A stretch of 64,000 bases of DNA, taken from contig NZ_JANFQO010000021.1 in assembly GCF_024437735.1 (NCBI RefSeq), forward strand, positions 38,381-102,380, read 5' to 3'. This DNA comes from Tahibacter harae. Lineage in GTDB: Bacteria > Pseudomonadota > Gammaproteobacteria > Xanthomonadales > Rhodanobacteraceae. Below, one piece after another: positions 9,172 through 16,626 of this stretch (positions within the stretch are counted from its first letter, which is position 1; each line of letters starts with the position of its first letter). The notes under the pieces are model-generated. The model worked only from the letters and a program-made list of their open reading frames with translations, did no database searches and was not told where the DNA came from. The position numbers were made by a program, and so were the translations under genes.

Positions 9172-9297
9172 TCAGCGCTGGCGCGCCTTGAAGCGCGGGT
9201 TGCTCTTGCAGATCACGAAAACCTTGCCGCGGCGGCGCACGACTTTGCAGTCGCGGTGGCGCTGCTTCGCGGACTTCAGCGAATTCAACACTTTCAT
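9172..9297 (-). CDS. rpmJ: 50S ribosomal protein L36, cysteine-poor type
   Basis: 41-residue L36 of the large ribosomal subunit. The sequence [17 protein letters not shown]...[14 protein letters not shown] matches the Xanthomonas L36/YkgO-type. Of the four zinc ligands in canonical L36 (three Cys, one His), only two cysteines remain (Cys17, Cys30) and the histidine position is Arg, so this is a zinc-independent form. The ATG at 9297 has a GAGGAG site upstream; the longer frame up to 9426 is noncoding. It is monocistronic and not in the usual spc operon position for L36. Confidence 0.95.
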   Translation of the reverse strand: MKVLNSLKSAKQRHRDCKVVRRRGKVFVICKSNPRFKARQR

Positions 9298-9434
9298 GGG
9301 ATAGCTCCTCGAAACAGCTTGCACAAAGACGCGCGAGGATAGCAGGCGCGGCACGGCAATGCAAAGCCCCGGGGCGGCGGGCGTGGAGCGGCCGGCAATG
9401 ATCGGCAGGTGCATGACAGTTGTCACGCAGAATT

Positions 9435-9480
9435 ATTTACCCGGGTAATATTGACGACGTAAATATCACCCGGGTAAATT
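9435..9480 (+). promoter_or_regulatory. Promoter nested in a long dyad operator upstream of the DUF2239 gene
   Basis: Two arms, ATTTACCCGGGTAATATT (9435-9452) and its near-perfect inverted copy at 9461-9479, flank an 8-bp centre; each arm contains the self-complementary core ACCCGGGT. A -35-like TTGACG (9451-9456) lies in the centre and a -10-like TAAATT (9475-9480) in the right arm, 18 bp apart. A protein bound to the arms would cover the promoter, suggesting repression. The protein is unknown; TetR or MarR types would fit the symmetry. Confidence 0.65.
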
Positions 9481-9507
9481 GTGGCCACTGGAACGACAGG
9501 AGCACGC

Positions 9508-10092
9508 ATGCACCCCCTCAGCCCCATCTACTGCATCATCTTCCACCACCAGCGCCGCATTGCCGCGGGCGAACTGGCCGAGGCGGCGCGGCTGGCCCAT
9601 AGCCAGCTCGGTCCGCAGGCGGTGGCCGAAACCCAGGTGTTCGACGCGCAGAGCAGCCGCCCCATCGACATCGACTGGCGCGGCAGTGCCGACGACGTCG
9701 CCGCGCGCCTGCAGCCGGCCGCGGCGACGGAATCCGGACCGGCTGCCCGCGGACGCCCGCGCCTGGGGGTGGTTTCGCGTGAGGTGACCTTGCTGCCGCG
9801 GCACTGGGAATGGCTGGGCGAACAGCCCGGCGGTGCCTCGGTCACGCTGCGCAAGCTGATCGACCAGGCGCGCCAGGCCGACGAGGCCCAGGGGCAGGGC
9901 GCCCGCCGCCGCGCGCAGGAATCAGCGCACCGTTTCATGACGGCCATGGCCGGCGATGCCCCCGGTTTTGAAGAGGCCCTGCGCGCCCTGTTTGCCGGCG
10001 ACCGTCAGCGTTTTGAGCAGTTCACCGGTGAATGGCCGCCGGATGTACGGGAACACAGCCGGCAGCTGGCCGCCGTGGCGTTTGCCGCGTGA
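9508..10092 (+). CDS. DUF2239 family protein, 194 aa
   Basis: Conserved protein of unknown function matching the DUF2239 family pattern. N-terminal segment YCIIFHHQRRIAAGELAEAARLA, middle DIDWRGSADDVAARL, and the family hallmark GRPRLGVVSREVTLLPRHWEWL followed by QPGGASVTLRKLIDQAR. The hallmark region reads like a short DNA- or protein-binding helical module, but that is speculation. There is no signal peptide or membrane segment. Start ATG at 9508 has AGGAG 6 bases upstream. The dyad operator just upstream implies tight control. The gene is alone, converging on the TetR gene. Confidence 0.85.
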   Translation: MHPLSPIYCIIFHHQRRIAAGELAEAARLAHSQLGPQAVAETQVFDAQSSRPIDIDWRGSADDVAARLQPAAATESGPAARGRPRLGVVSREVTLLPRHWEWLGEQPGGASVTLRKLIDQARQADEAQGQGARRRAQESAHRFMTAMAGDAPGFEEALRALFAGDRQRFEQFTGEWPPDVREHSRQLAAVAFAA

Positions 10093-10269
10093 GCGGCACT
10101 GGCCCGCGCAGCGGCGGTCCGCGGCGCCGTGTCGTCCGTACAGGCGCAAGCCTGGGGTCGGCGCCGCTGGCGCAGGCCATGGTTCTGCGTCATCCGCACA
10201 AGCGGTGCCGCCTGGGCGGTTACAGGCCCCGCATGGCCGGGCTTTGCCGCCGCGGCAGTCGGCGCGGTC

Positions 10270-10902
10270 TCAGCGCCGGTAGGCCTGGGCCAGCGTATTC
10301 AGATGCAGCCGCTCCGCATCGCGCAGGAACGGCGCGATCAGCAGCATGACCTGGTAGATGCCCTGGTTGAGGTCTTCTTCGTTGGGATCGGCGCGGGAAT
10401 TGCGCACCGCGTTGAAGTTCAGCCAGAAGGTGGTCAGCAGCAGCACGTTCTCGGCGCTGGCGCGGATCTCGTCGGCGGTGGCGCGCAGGATCTCGGCCTG
10501 GGCCAGCCCCTTGAGCACCTCGGTGGCGCTGCTCGCGGCGCGGTTGAGCATGCGGCCGAAGTGCAGCTTGAGCTTGCGGTTGCGCGAGAGAATGTCGACC
10601 AGGTCGCGGTAGAGGAAGCGGTAGTCCCACATGCAGCCGAACACGCTGTGCAGCTGCATCCAGATGTCTTCCAGGTTGGGCAGGCGGTCCTGCGGCACCT
10701 GCAGAGCCTGGTCCATGCGCTGCTCATACACCGCGAACAGCTGTTCGACGATGTCGTCCTTGTTGCGGAAGTGGTAGTACAGATTGCCGGGGCTGATCTC
10801 CAGCTCGTCGGCGATATGGTTGGTGGTGACGTTCGGCTCGCCCTGGGAATTGAACATCACCAGGGCGATCTCGAGGATGCGCTCGCGCGTGCGTCGGGCC
10901 AT
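10270..10902 (-). CDS. TetR/AcrR-family transcriptional regulator
   Basis: 210-residue one-component regulator. The N-terminal helix-turn-helix is clear: RERILEIALVMFNSQGEPNVTTNHIADELEISPGNLYYHF, the TetR signature with recognition helix around SPGNLYYHFRNK. The remaining ~150 residues form the ligand and dimerisation domain with an aromatic-rich FGCMWDYRFLYRDLVDILSRN segment. The ATG at 10902 is used; the frame stays open to 11253 but that extension lies over the acyl-CoA-binding protein gene in another frame. Position beside ACBP and opposite a fatty acyl-CoA reductase suggests an acyl-CoA or fatty-acid ligand, an inference only. Confidence 0.9.
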   Translation of the reverse strand: MARRTRERILEIALVMFNSQGEPNVTTNHIADELEISPGNLYYHFRNKDDIVEQLFAVYEQRMDQALQVPQDRLPNLEDIWMQLHSVFGCMWDYRFLYRDLVDILSRNRKLKLHFGRMLNRAASSATEVLKGLAQAEILRATADEIRASAENVLLLTTFWLNFNAVRNSRADPNEEDLNQGIYQVMLLIAPFLRDAERLHLNTLAQAYRR

Positions 10903-10934
10903 CTGCGATCTCCGCGCAGCCGTGGGGGCCGGCC

Positions 10935-11192
10935 TCAGCCGCCCAGCTTCTTCACGAGGTCGACGTACTTCTGCTGCGCCTCTTCCTGCTTGGTGCCCTT
11001 GAGCTTGGCCCAGGCTTCGTACTTGGCCGTGCCGACGAAATCGAAGAAGCCGGGCTTGGGACCGGACACGTCGCCTGCGGAGCCCTGCTTGTACAGTGCG
11101 TACAGTTTCAGCAGCGTGTCGTTGTCGGGGCGCTCGGGCAGGTTCATCGCCTTCTTTGCCGCTTCCTCGAATTTGCTGGTCAGGTCGGACAT
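10935..11192 (-). CDS. Acyl-CoA-binding protein
   Basis: 85-residue four-helix ACBP that binds medium- and long-chain acyl-CoA in the cytosol and presents it to enzymes. Family features visible: KFEEAAKKAMNLPERPDNDTLLKLYALYKQGSAGDV followed by FDFVGTAKYEAWAKLKGTKQEEAQQKYVDLV, with the conserved YKQ and KYEAW ligand-binding residues. It is upstream of the TetR gene (32 bp gap) in a leftward unit and is divergent from the fatty acyl-CoA reductase, so it may buffer that enzyme's substrate. ACBPs are widespread in eukaryotes but patchy in bacteria. Confidence 0.93.
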   Translation of the reverse strand: MSDLTSKFEEAAKKAMNLPERPDNDTLLKLYALYKQGSAGDVSGPKPGFFDFVGTAKYEAWAKLKGTKQEEAQQKYVDLVKKLGG

Positions 11193-11300
11193 GGTTCGCT
11201 CTCGGTGATCGGATCCCGCATCTGCGCGTGCGGTGAATGCGAGCTTGTATCACGCGACTCCGGGACGGTCAACGCGATCAATTAGGCGTTTGAAACCCGC

Positions 11301-11330
11301 TTGGAAAGCGCCCGCCGGCAGGTCTATCTT
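11301..11330 (+). promoter_or_regulatory. Candidate promoter for the acyl-CoA reductase gene
   Basis: TTGGAA (11301-11306) and TATCTT (11325-11330) are 18 bp apart, leaving a leader of about 140 bases before the ATG at 11480. The small palindrome GTTTGAAAC just upstream (11288-11296) could be part of an operator. Pattern match only. Confidence 0.3.
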
Positions 11331-11479
11331 ATGACCCGGAAGGAGAGAAGTGAGGGGATGCGGAATGATCCGCAGCAGGCGCCCGCAGGGCGCTGCGGTC
11401 CATTCCGGCTGACTCACTCCCAACGGATACCAGTCCAGGGCGCGCCGCTGTGCCGGTGCGACATCGCAAGGGGAAACGA

Positions 11480-13468
11480 ATGACCTATTTCGTCACCGGC
11501 GCCACCGGCTTCATCGGTCGTCACCTCGTCGCCAATCTGCTAAAGCGCAAGGGCACCATCTATTGCCTGGTGCGCAAGGGCTCCAGCGACAAGTTCGAGC
11601 AGCTGCGCGAGAGCCTCGGCGCCGACGACAAGCGTCTGGTCGCAGTCAGCGGCGATCTGGCCAAGCCCAGGCTGGGCGTCAGCCCGGCCATGCTCAAGAC
11701 TTTGAGCGGCAAGGTGCAGCACTTTTTCCATCTTGCCGCCTTGTACGACCTCTCCGCCGATGCCGAGAGCCAGCACGTGGCCAATATGGACGGCACCCGC
11801 CACGCCATGGAGCTGGCCGAGGCGGTCAAGGCGGGCTGCTTCCACCACACCAGCTCCATCGCCGCGGCCGGCCTGTATCCCGGCGTGTTCCGCGAGGACA
11901 TGTTCGACGAGGCCGAGGAACTGGACAACCCATACTTCCGCACCAAGCACGATTCCGAGGGCCTGGTGCGCAAGGAATACCCGCGGCCCTGGCGCATCTA
12001 CCGCCCCGGCATCGTCATCGGCAACTCGGCCAATGGCGAGATGGACAAGATCGACGGGCCGTACTACTTCTTCCGCCTGATCAAGAAACTGCGCCAGGCC
12101 CTGCCGCCCTGGGTGCCGACCGTCGGCCTGGAGGGCGGCCGCCTGAACCTGGTGCCGGTGGACTGGGTCGCCGCGGCCATGGACCACATCGCGCACAAGA
12201 CCGGCCTGGACGGGCACTGTTTCCATCTGACCGATCCGGCGCCGCGGCGCATCGGCGAAGTGCTCAACATCTTCGCCCGCGCCGGCCACGCGCCGCAGAT
12301 GACCATGCGCCTGGATGCGCGCATGTTCGCCTTCATTCCCCAGGGCATACGTGCGGCGCTGAGCAGCCTGCCGCCGATCCGCCGCTTCACCAATGTGGTA
12401 CTGCGCGATTTCGGCATTCCGCGCGAAGTGATGAAGTTCATCAACTATCCCACCCGCTTCGACTGCCGCGAGACCGAGCGCGCGCTGAAGGGGTCCAGGA
12501 TCAAGCTGCCCAAGCTGGAGGACTACGCCTGGCGCATCTGGGATTACTGGGAACGCCACCTGGATCCGGACCTCTTCGTCGATCATTCGCTCAGCGGCAA
12601 GGTCAAGAACCGCGTCGTCGTGGTCACCGGCGGCTCCTCGGGCATAGGCAAGGCGGTCGCGCTGAAGATCGCCGCGGCCGGCGCCAAGGTGGTGATCTGC
12701 GCCCGCGGCGAGGAAGAGCTGGCCGTGGCCAAGAAGGAGATCGAGGCCGCCGGCGGCACCTGCTTCACGTATATCGTCGATCTGTCCGACATGGGCAGCT
12801 GCGATGCTTTCGTCAAGCAGGTGGTGGCCGACCATGGCGGCGTGGACGTGCTGGTCAACAACGCCGGCCGCTCGATACGCCGCTCCATCGCGCTGAGCTT
12901 CGACCGCTTCCACGATTTCGAGCGCACCATGCAGCTGAATTACTTCGGCGCGCTGCGGCTTATCATGGGCTTCCTGCCGGTGATGTCGGAGAAGCGCCGC
13001 GGCCACATCATCAATATCTCGTCCATCGGCGTGCTGACCAATGCGCCGCGCTTCTCGGCCTATGTCGCTTCCAAGGCGGCGCTGGATGCGTTCTCGCGCT
13101 GCGCCCAGGCCGAGTATTCCGACCTGGGCATCCACTTCACCACGATCAACATGCCGCTGGTGAAGACGCCGATGATCGCGCCGACCAAGATGTACGACCA
13201 CGTGCCCACGCTGTCGCCGGACGAGGCGGCCGATCTGGTGGTCGAGGCCATCGTCGAGCGGCCGGTGCGCATCGCCACGCGCCTGGGCATCTTCGCCTCC
13301 ATCCTGTATGCGCTGGCGCCGCGCATGTACGAGATCATCATGAACAGCGCCTTCCGCCTGTTCCCGGATTCGGCCGCGGCCAAGGGCATGGCCGGGCGCG
13401 CCGAGCTGGAGCAGCCGACCAACGAGCAGATCGCCGTGGCCGCGCTGATGCGCGGCGTGCATTGGTGA
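11480..13468 (+). CDS. Two-domain fatty acyl-CoA reductase (alcohol-forming type)
   Basis: 662-residue fusion of two short-chain dehydrogenase domains. The N-terminal half (about 1-370) is an extended NAD(P)-binding reductase: TGATGFIG at 6-13, catalytic-type YFRTKHDS near 152, and HFFHLAALYDL. The C-terminal half (about 378-640) is a classical SDR: TGGSSGIG, NNAGRSIRRSIALSFDRFHDFERTMQLNYFG and YVASKAALD. This order, the length and many segments match the Marinobacter Maqu_2220-type reductase, which reduces fatty acyl-CoA through the aldehyde to the fatty alcohol. Expected role: primary fatty alcohol production for wax esters or other lipids. Start ATG at 11480 follows AGGGGAAACGA; the in-frame start at 11450 lacks a site. 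A strong terminator follows. Confidence 0.9.
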   Translation: MTYFVTGATGFIGRHLVANLLKRKGTIYCLVRKGSSDKFEQLRESLGADDKRLVAVSGDLAKPRLGVSPAMLKTLSGKVQHFFHLAALYDLSADAESQHVANMDGTRHAMELAEAVKAGCFHHTSSIAAAGLYPGVFREDMFDEAEELDNPYFRTKHDSEGLVRKEYPRPWRIYRPGIVIGNSANGEMDKIDGPYYFFRLIKKLRQALPPWVPTVGLEGGRLNLVPVDWVAAAMDHIAHKTGLDGHCFHLTDPAPRRIGEVLNIFARAGHAPQMTMRLDARMFAFIPQGIRAALSSLPPIRRFTNVVLRDFGIPREVMKFINYPTRFDCRETERALKGSRIKLPKLEDYAWRIWDYWERHLDPDLFVDHSLSGKVKNRVVVVTGGSSGIGKAVALKIAAAGAKVVICARGEEELAVAKKEIEAAGGTCFTYIVDLSDMGSCDAFVKQVVADHGGVDVLVNNAGRSIRRSIALSFDRFHDFERTMQLNYFGALRLIMGFLPVMSEKRRGHIINISSIGVLTNAPRFSAYVASKAALDAFSRCAQAEYSDLGIHFTTINMPLVKTPMIAPTKMYDHVPTLSPDEAADLVVEAIVERPVRIATRLGIFASILYALAPRMYEIIMNSAFRLFPDSAAAKGMAGRAELEQPTNEQIAVAALMRGVHW

Positions 13469-13498
13469 GCTGAGCGCAGTTTCCAGGAAGCGATGGTG

Positions 13499-13535
13499 CG
13501 GGCCGCGGCGTGAGCCGCGGCCCGTTTGATTTTTG
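13499..13535 (+). terminator. Rho-independent terminator after the acyl-CoA reductase
   Basis: Perfect 11-bp GC stem (13499-13509 with 13514-13524), GTGA loop and TTTGATTTTT tail, 31 bp after the stop codon. The following 13536-13751 stretch is the cyd leader, in which I see no clear ANR/FNR box. Confidence 0.88.
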
Positions 13536-13751
13536 CGCCTGATCTGCAGTGCCCGCCGGCGGCGCGAGCCGCCGCCGGCCGTTGCGCCGCGGCCGTCGAT
13601 TTATGCGGCCGGCGTCTCGCACCGCGCCGCGCAACGCGGTAGCCTTGTCCCAATTGCTCCATTGCATGCGGCGGCCGGCCGCGTGCGCGGCGGCAACCGC
13701 CGCCGGTTCCATCGCCGCTTTCCCGACACCGCCGTTGAAGGATGCCTGTCG

Positions 13752-15305
13752 ATGATCTCGGACACCCTGGTCGACCTCTCGCGTCTGCAGTTCGCCGCCA
13801 CTGCGCTCTATCACTTCCTGTTCGTGCCGCTGACCCTGGGGCTGTCCTTCCTGCTGGCGATCATGGAGTCGGTCTACGTCATGACCGGCAAGGAGATCTA
13901 CCGGCAGATGACCAAGTTCTGGGGAAAGCTATTCGGCATCAATTTCGCCCTGGGCGTGGCCACCGGCATCACCATGGAATTCCAGTTCGGCACGAACTGG
14001 TCGTACTACTCGCAATACGTCGGCGACATCTTCGGCACGCCGCTGGCGATCGAGGGCCTGATGGCCTTCTTCCTCGAATCCACTTTCGTCGGCCTGTTCT
14101 TCTTCGGCTGGGAGCGGCTGAGCAAGGTGCAGCATCTGCTGGTGACCTGGCTGGTCGCGCTGGGCTCGAATTTTTCCGCGCTGTGGATCCTGGTCGCCAA
14201 CGGCTGGATGCAGTATCCGGTCGGCGCCGAATTCAACCCCGACACCCTGCGCATGGAGCTGACCAGCTTTGCCGAGGTGTTCTTCAGCCCCGTGGCCCAG
14301 GTCAAGTTCGTGCACACGGTTTCGGCCGGCTATGTCACCGGATCGTGCTTCGTGCTGGGCATCAGCGCCTGGTACCTGCTGAAGAACCGGCATGTGGCCT
14401 TCGCCCAGCGCTCCTTCGCCATCGCCGCGGCCTTCGGTCTGGCCTCGGTGCTGTCGGTGATTACCCTGGGCGACGAAAGCGGCTACGAACTGGGCCATGT
14501 GCAGAAGGTCAAGCTGGCCGCGATCGAAGGCATGTGGGAGACGCATCCGCCGCCGGCGCCGTTCACCGTGGTCGGCTTCATCGACCAGGAGAACCTGCGC
14601 ACCAACCATGCGCTGGAAATTCCCTGGATGATGGGCCTGATCGCGACGCGTTCGCTGAGCGAGCCGGTGACCGGGCTCAAGGAGCTCATCGCCGGGCACG
14701 AGCCGCGCATACGCAACGGCATGCAGGCCTACGCCGCGCTGCAGCAGCTGCGCGCCAATCCTGGCGATACGGCGGCCAGGGAAATCCTGCGCGAACACGG
14801 CGGCGACCTGGGCTACGGCCTGCTGCTCAAGCGCCGCGCGCCGAACGTGGTCGACGCGACCGACGCGCAGATCGCGCAGACCGCACGCGATGCCATCCCG
14901 CCGGTGGCGCCGCTGTTCTGGGCCTTCCGCATCATGGTCGGCGCCGGTGTGTTCATGCTGGTGACCTTCGCGCTGGCCCTGCTGTCCACCACGCGGCGGC
15001 AGCTGATGCGCCAGCGCTGGCTGCTCAAGCTGGCCGTGGTCACGCTGCCCATGCCGTGGATCGCCTCGGAAGCGGGCTGGCTGGTGGCCGAGCTGGGCCG
15101 CCAGCCCTGGACCGTGGCCGAGGTGTTGCCGACCTGGATGAGCGTATCCAGCCTGAGCGTCGGCGACCTGATCTTCAGCTTCTGCGGCTTTGTGATCCTG
15201 TATACGGCGCTGCTGGTGGTGGAGCTGTATCTGATGGTCAAGTTCGCGCGCAAGGGGCCGGGCGACGCGCCGGGCTCTTCCGCATCGTCCGCCACGCCGG
15301 CCTGA
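13752..15305 (+). CDS. cydA: Cytochrome bd ubiquinol oxidase subunit I
   Basis: Quinol-oxidising, heme-bearing subunit of the cytochrome bd terminal oxidase in the inner membrane; reduces O2 to water at high affinity without pumping protons. 517 residues, very close to E. coli CydA throughout: [21 protein letters not shown] with the heme b595-ligand histidine (His21 here), the GDESGYE segment, an E. coli-length Q-loop including [13 protein letters not shown] and [15 protein letters not shown], and [16 protein letters not shown]. The long Q-loop makes it bd-I type rather than cyanide-insensitive CioA. The ATG at 13752 begins the conserved [11 protein letters not shown]; the frame's 73 upstream residues are leader. 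First gene of cydABX-DC. Confidence 0.97.
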   Translation: MISDTLVDLSRLQFAATALYHFLFVPLTLGLSFLLAIMESVYVMTGKEIYRQMTKFWGKLFGINFALGVATGITMEFQFGTNWSYYSQYVGDIFGTPLAIEGLMAFFLESTFVGLFFFGWERLSKVQHLLVTWLVALGSNFSALWILVANGWMQYPVGAEFNPDTLRMELTSFAEVFFSPVAQVKFVHTVSAGYVTGSCFVLGISAWYLLKNRHVAFAQRSFAIAAAFGLASVLSVITLGDESGYELGHVQKVKLAAIEGMWETHPPPAPFTVVGFIDQENLRTNHALEIPWMMGLIATRSLSEPVTGLKELIAGHEPRIRNGMQAYAALQQLRANPGDTAAREILREHGGDLGYGLLLKRRAPNVVDATDAQIAQTARDAIPPVAPLFWAFRIMVGAGVFMLVTFALALLSTTRRQLMRQRWLLKLAVVTLPMPWIASEAGWLVAELGRQPWTVAEVLPTWMSVSSLSVGDLIFSFCGFVILYTALLVVELYLMVKFARKGPGDAPGSSASSATPA

Positions 15306-15315
15306 GGAGAACACC

Positions 15316-16470
15316 ATGGGCGAACTGCTGGACTTCCTCATGAGCTACGAGACCCTGCGCCTGGTCTGGTGGCTGTTCCTGGGCGTGCTGCTGATCGGCT
15401 TCGCGGTGATGGACGGCTTCGATCTCGGCGTCGGCGTGCTGCTGCCCGTGGTCGCGCGCGAGGACGCGGAGCGCCGCGTGCTGCTCAATGCGATCGGGCC
15501 GACCTGGGAGGGCAACCAGGTCTGGTTCGTGCTCGGCGGCGGCGCCATCTTCGCCGCGTTTCCGCTGATTTACGCGGCGGCGTTCTCGGGCTTTTTCGTC
15601 GCGCTGATCCTGGTGCTGTTCGCGCTGATCCTGCGTCCGGTCGGCTTCGACTACCGCAGCAAACTGGCCGATCCGCGCTGGCGCGGGTTGTGGGACTGGT
15701 GCCTGTTCGTCGGCGGCTTCGTGCCGGCGCTGGTGTTCGGCGTGGCCTTCGGCAACCTGCTGCAGGGCGTGCCGCTGCGCTTCGATCCGGACCTGCGCGT
15801 GCATTACGACGGCGGCTTTTTCGGCCTGCTCAATCCGTATGGCTTGCTTTGTGGCGCGGTCAGCCTGTCCATGCTGGTGATGCACGGCGCGGCCTTCCTG
15901 CAATTGAAGACCGTGGGCGAGCTGCGCGAACGCGCGCGGCGCTGGCTGGGCCTGGCCGCGCTGGTATACGTGATCGCCTTTGCCGCGGCCGGCGTATGGC
16001 TGGCGCTGGGCGTGGAGGGCTACCGCCTGCTCAGCTTCGCAGGCAAGGCGGGTGTGTCCGATCCGCTGGCCAAGACCGTCGCGGTCGAGGCCGGCGCCTG
16101 GTTCGCCAACTATTACGATGCGCCCGTGCTGTGGCTGATTCCGCTGCTGGCCTTCGCCGGCGCCGGCCTGGCCTGGTATCTGGCGCCGCGCCGGCCCGGC
16201 TACGCCTTCATCGCCTCGGCCACGGCGGTGGGCTGCACCATACTGACCGCCGGCGTGGGCATGTTCCCGTTCATGCTGCCGTCCAGCCTGCAGCCTTCGC
16301 ACAGCCTCACCGTATGGGATTCGACTTCCAGCCTGCTCACTCTGCGCTGGATGTTCTGGCTGACCGTGTTCTTCCTGCCGCTGATCATCGCCTATACCAG
16401 CTGGGTGTTCCGCGTGATGCGCGGGCCGGTGACGGTGGAAGAGGTGCGGCATTCCGACGCGCATTACTGA
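15316..16470 (+). CDS. cydB: Cytochrome bd ubiquinol oxidase subunit II
   Basis: Second integral-membrane subunit of the bd oxidase, 384 residues, with the family's long runs of hydrophobic helices. Seen: WWLFLGVLLIGFAVMDGFDLGVG at the N-terminus and NAIGPTWEGNQVWFVLGGGAIFAAFP with the conserved acidic residues, plus FPFMLPSSLQPSHSLTVWDSTSS near the C-terminus. It starts 10 bp after cydA with GAGGAG upstream and is followed 12 bp later by cydX, so all three oxidase subunits are translated from one message. Confidence 0.97.
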   Translation: MGELLDFLMSYETLRLVWWLFLGVLLIGFAVMDGFDLGVGVLLPVVAREDAERRVLLNAIGPTWEGNQVWFVLGGGAIFAAFPLIYAAAFSGFFVALILVLFALILRPVGFDYRSKLADPRWRGLWDWCLFVGGFVPALVFGVAFGNLLQGVPLRFDPDLRVHYDGGFFGLLNPYGLLCGAVSLSMLVMHGAAFLQLKTVGELRERARRWLGLAALVYVIAFAAAGVWLALGVEGYRLLSFAGKAGVSDPLAKTVAVEAGAWFANYYDAPVLWLIPLLAFAGAGLAWYLAPRRPGYAFIASATAVGCTILTAGVGMFPFMLPSSLQPSHSLTVWDSTSSLLTLRWMFWLTVFFLPLIIAYTSWVFRVMRGPVTVEEVRHSDAHY

Positions 16471-16482
16471 GGAGTCGCGCAG

Positions 16483-16596
16483 ATGTGGTATTTCGCCTGG
16501 ATCCTGGGCGTGCTCATGGCCTGCTTCGCCGCGATCATCAACGCGATGTGGCTGGAATTCGAAGGCTATCCGGCCGACGGAGACGAGTCGCGCTGA
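16483..16596 (+). CDS. cydX: Cytochrome bd oxidase small subunit CydX
   Basis: 37-residue single-span membrane protein required for full bd oxidase stability and activity. It starts MWYFAWILGVLMACFAAI and continues with the conserved N-x-MW-x-E motif (NAMWLEFE), then a polar acidic tail (DGDES). A GAGGAG site lies between the cydB stop and this ATG. It is too short for most gene finders but unmistakable by sequence and position. Confidence 0.95.
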   Translation: MWYFAWILGVLMACFAAIINAMWLEFEGYPADGDESR

Positions 16597-16626
16597 CGCC
16601 GCGGCGCGGCTGCGATACGAGGTGGG

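Noticed and set aside
11301..11483. A 60-codon upstream frame before the acyl-CoA reductase
   Set aside because: It overlaps the reductase start in another frame, lacks a good ribosome site and has no family features.
13536..13751. ANR/FNR box upstream of cydA
   Set aside because: No TTGAT-N4-ATCAA match was found; TTGTCCCAATTG is too far from the consensus.
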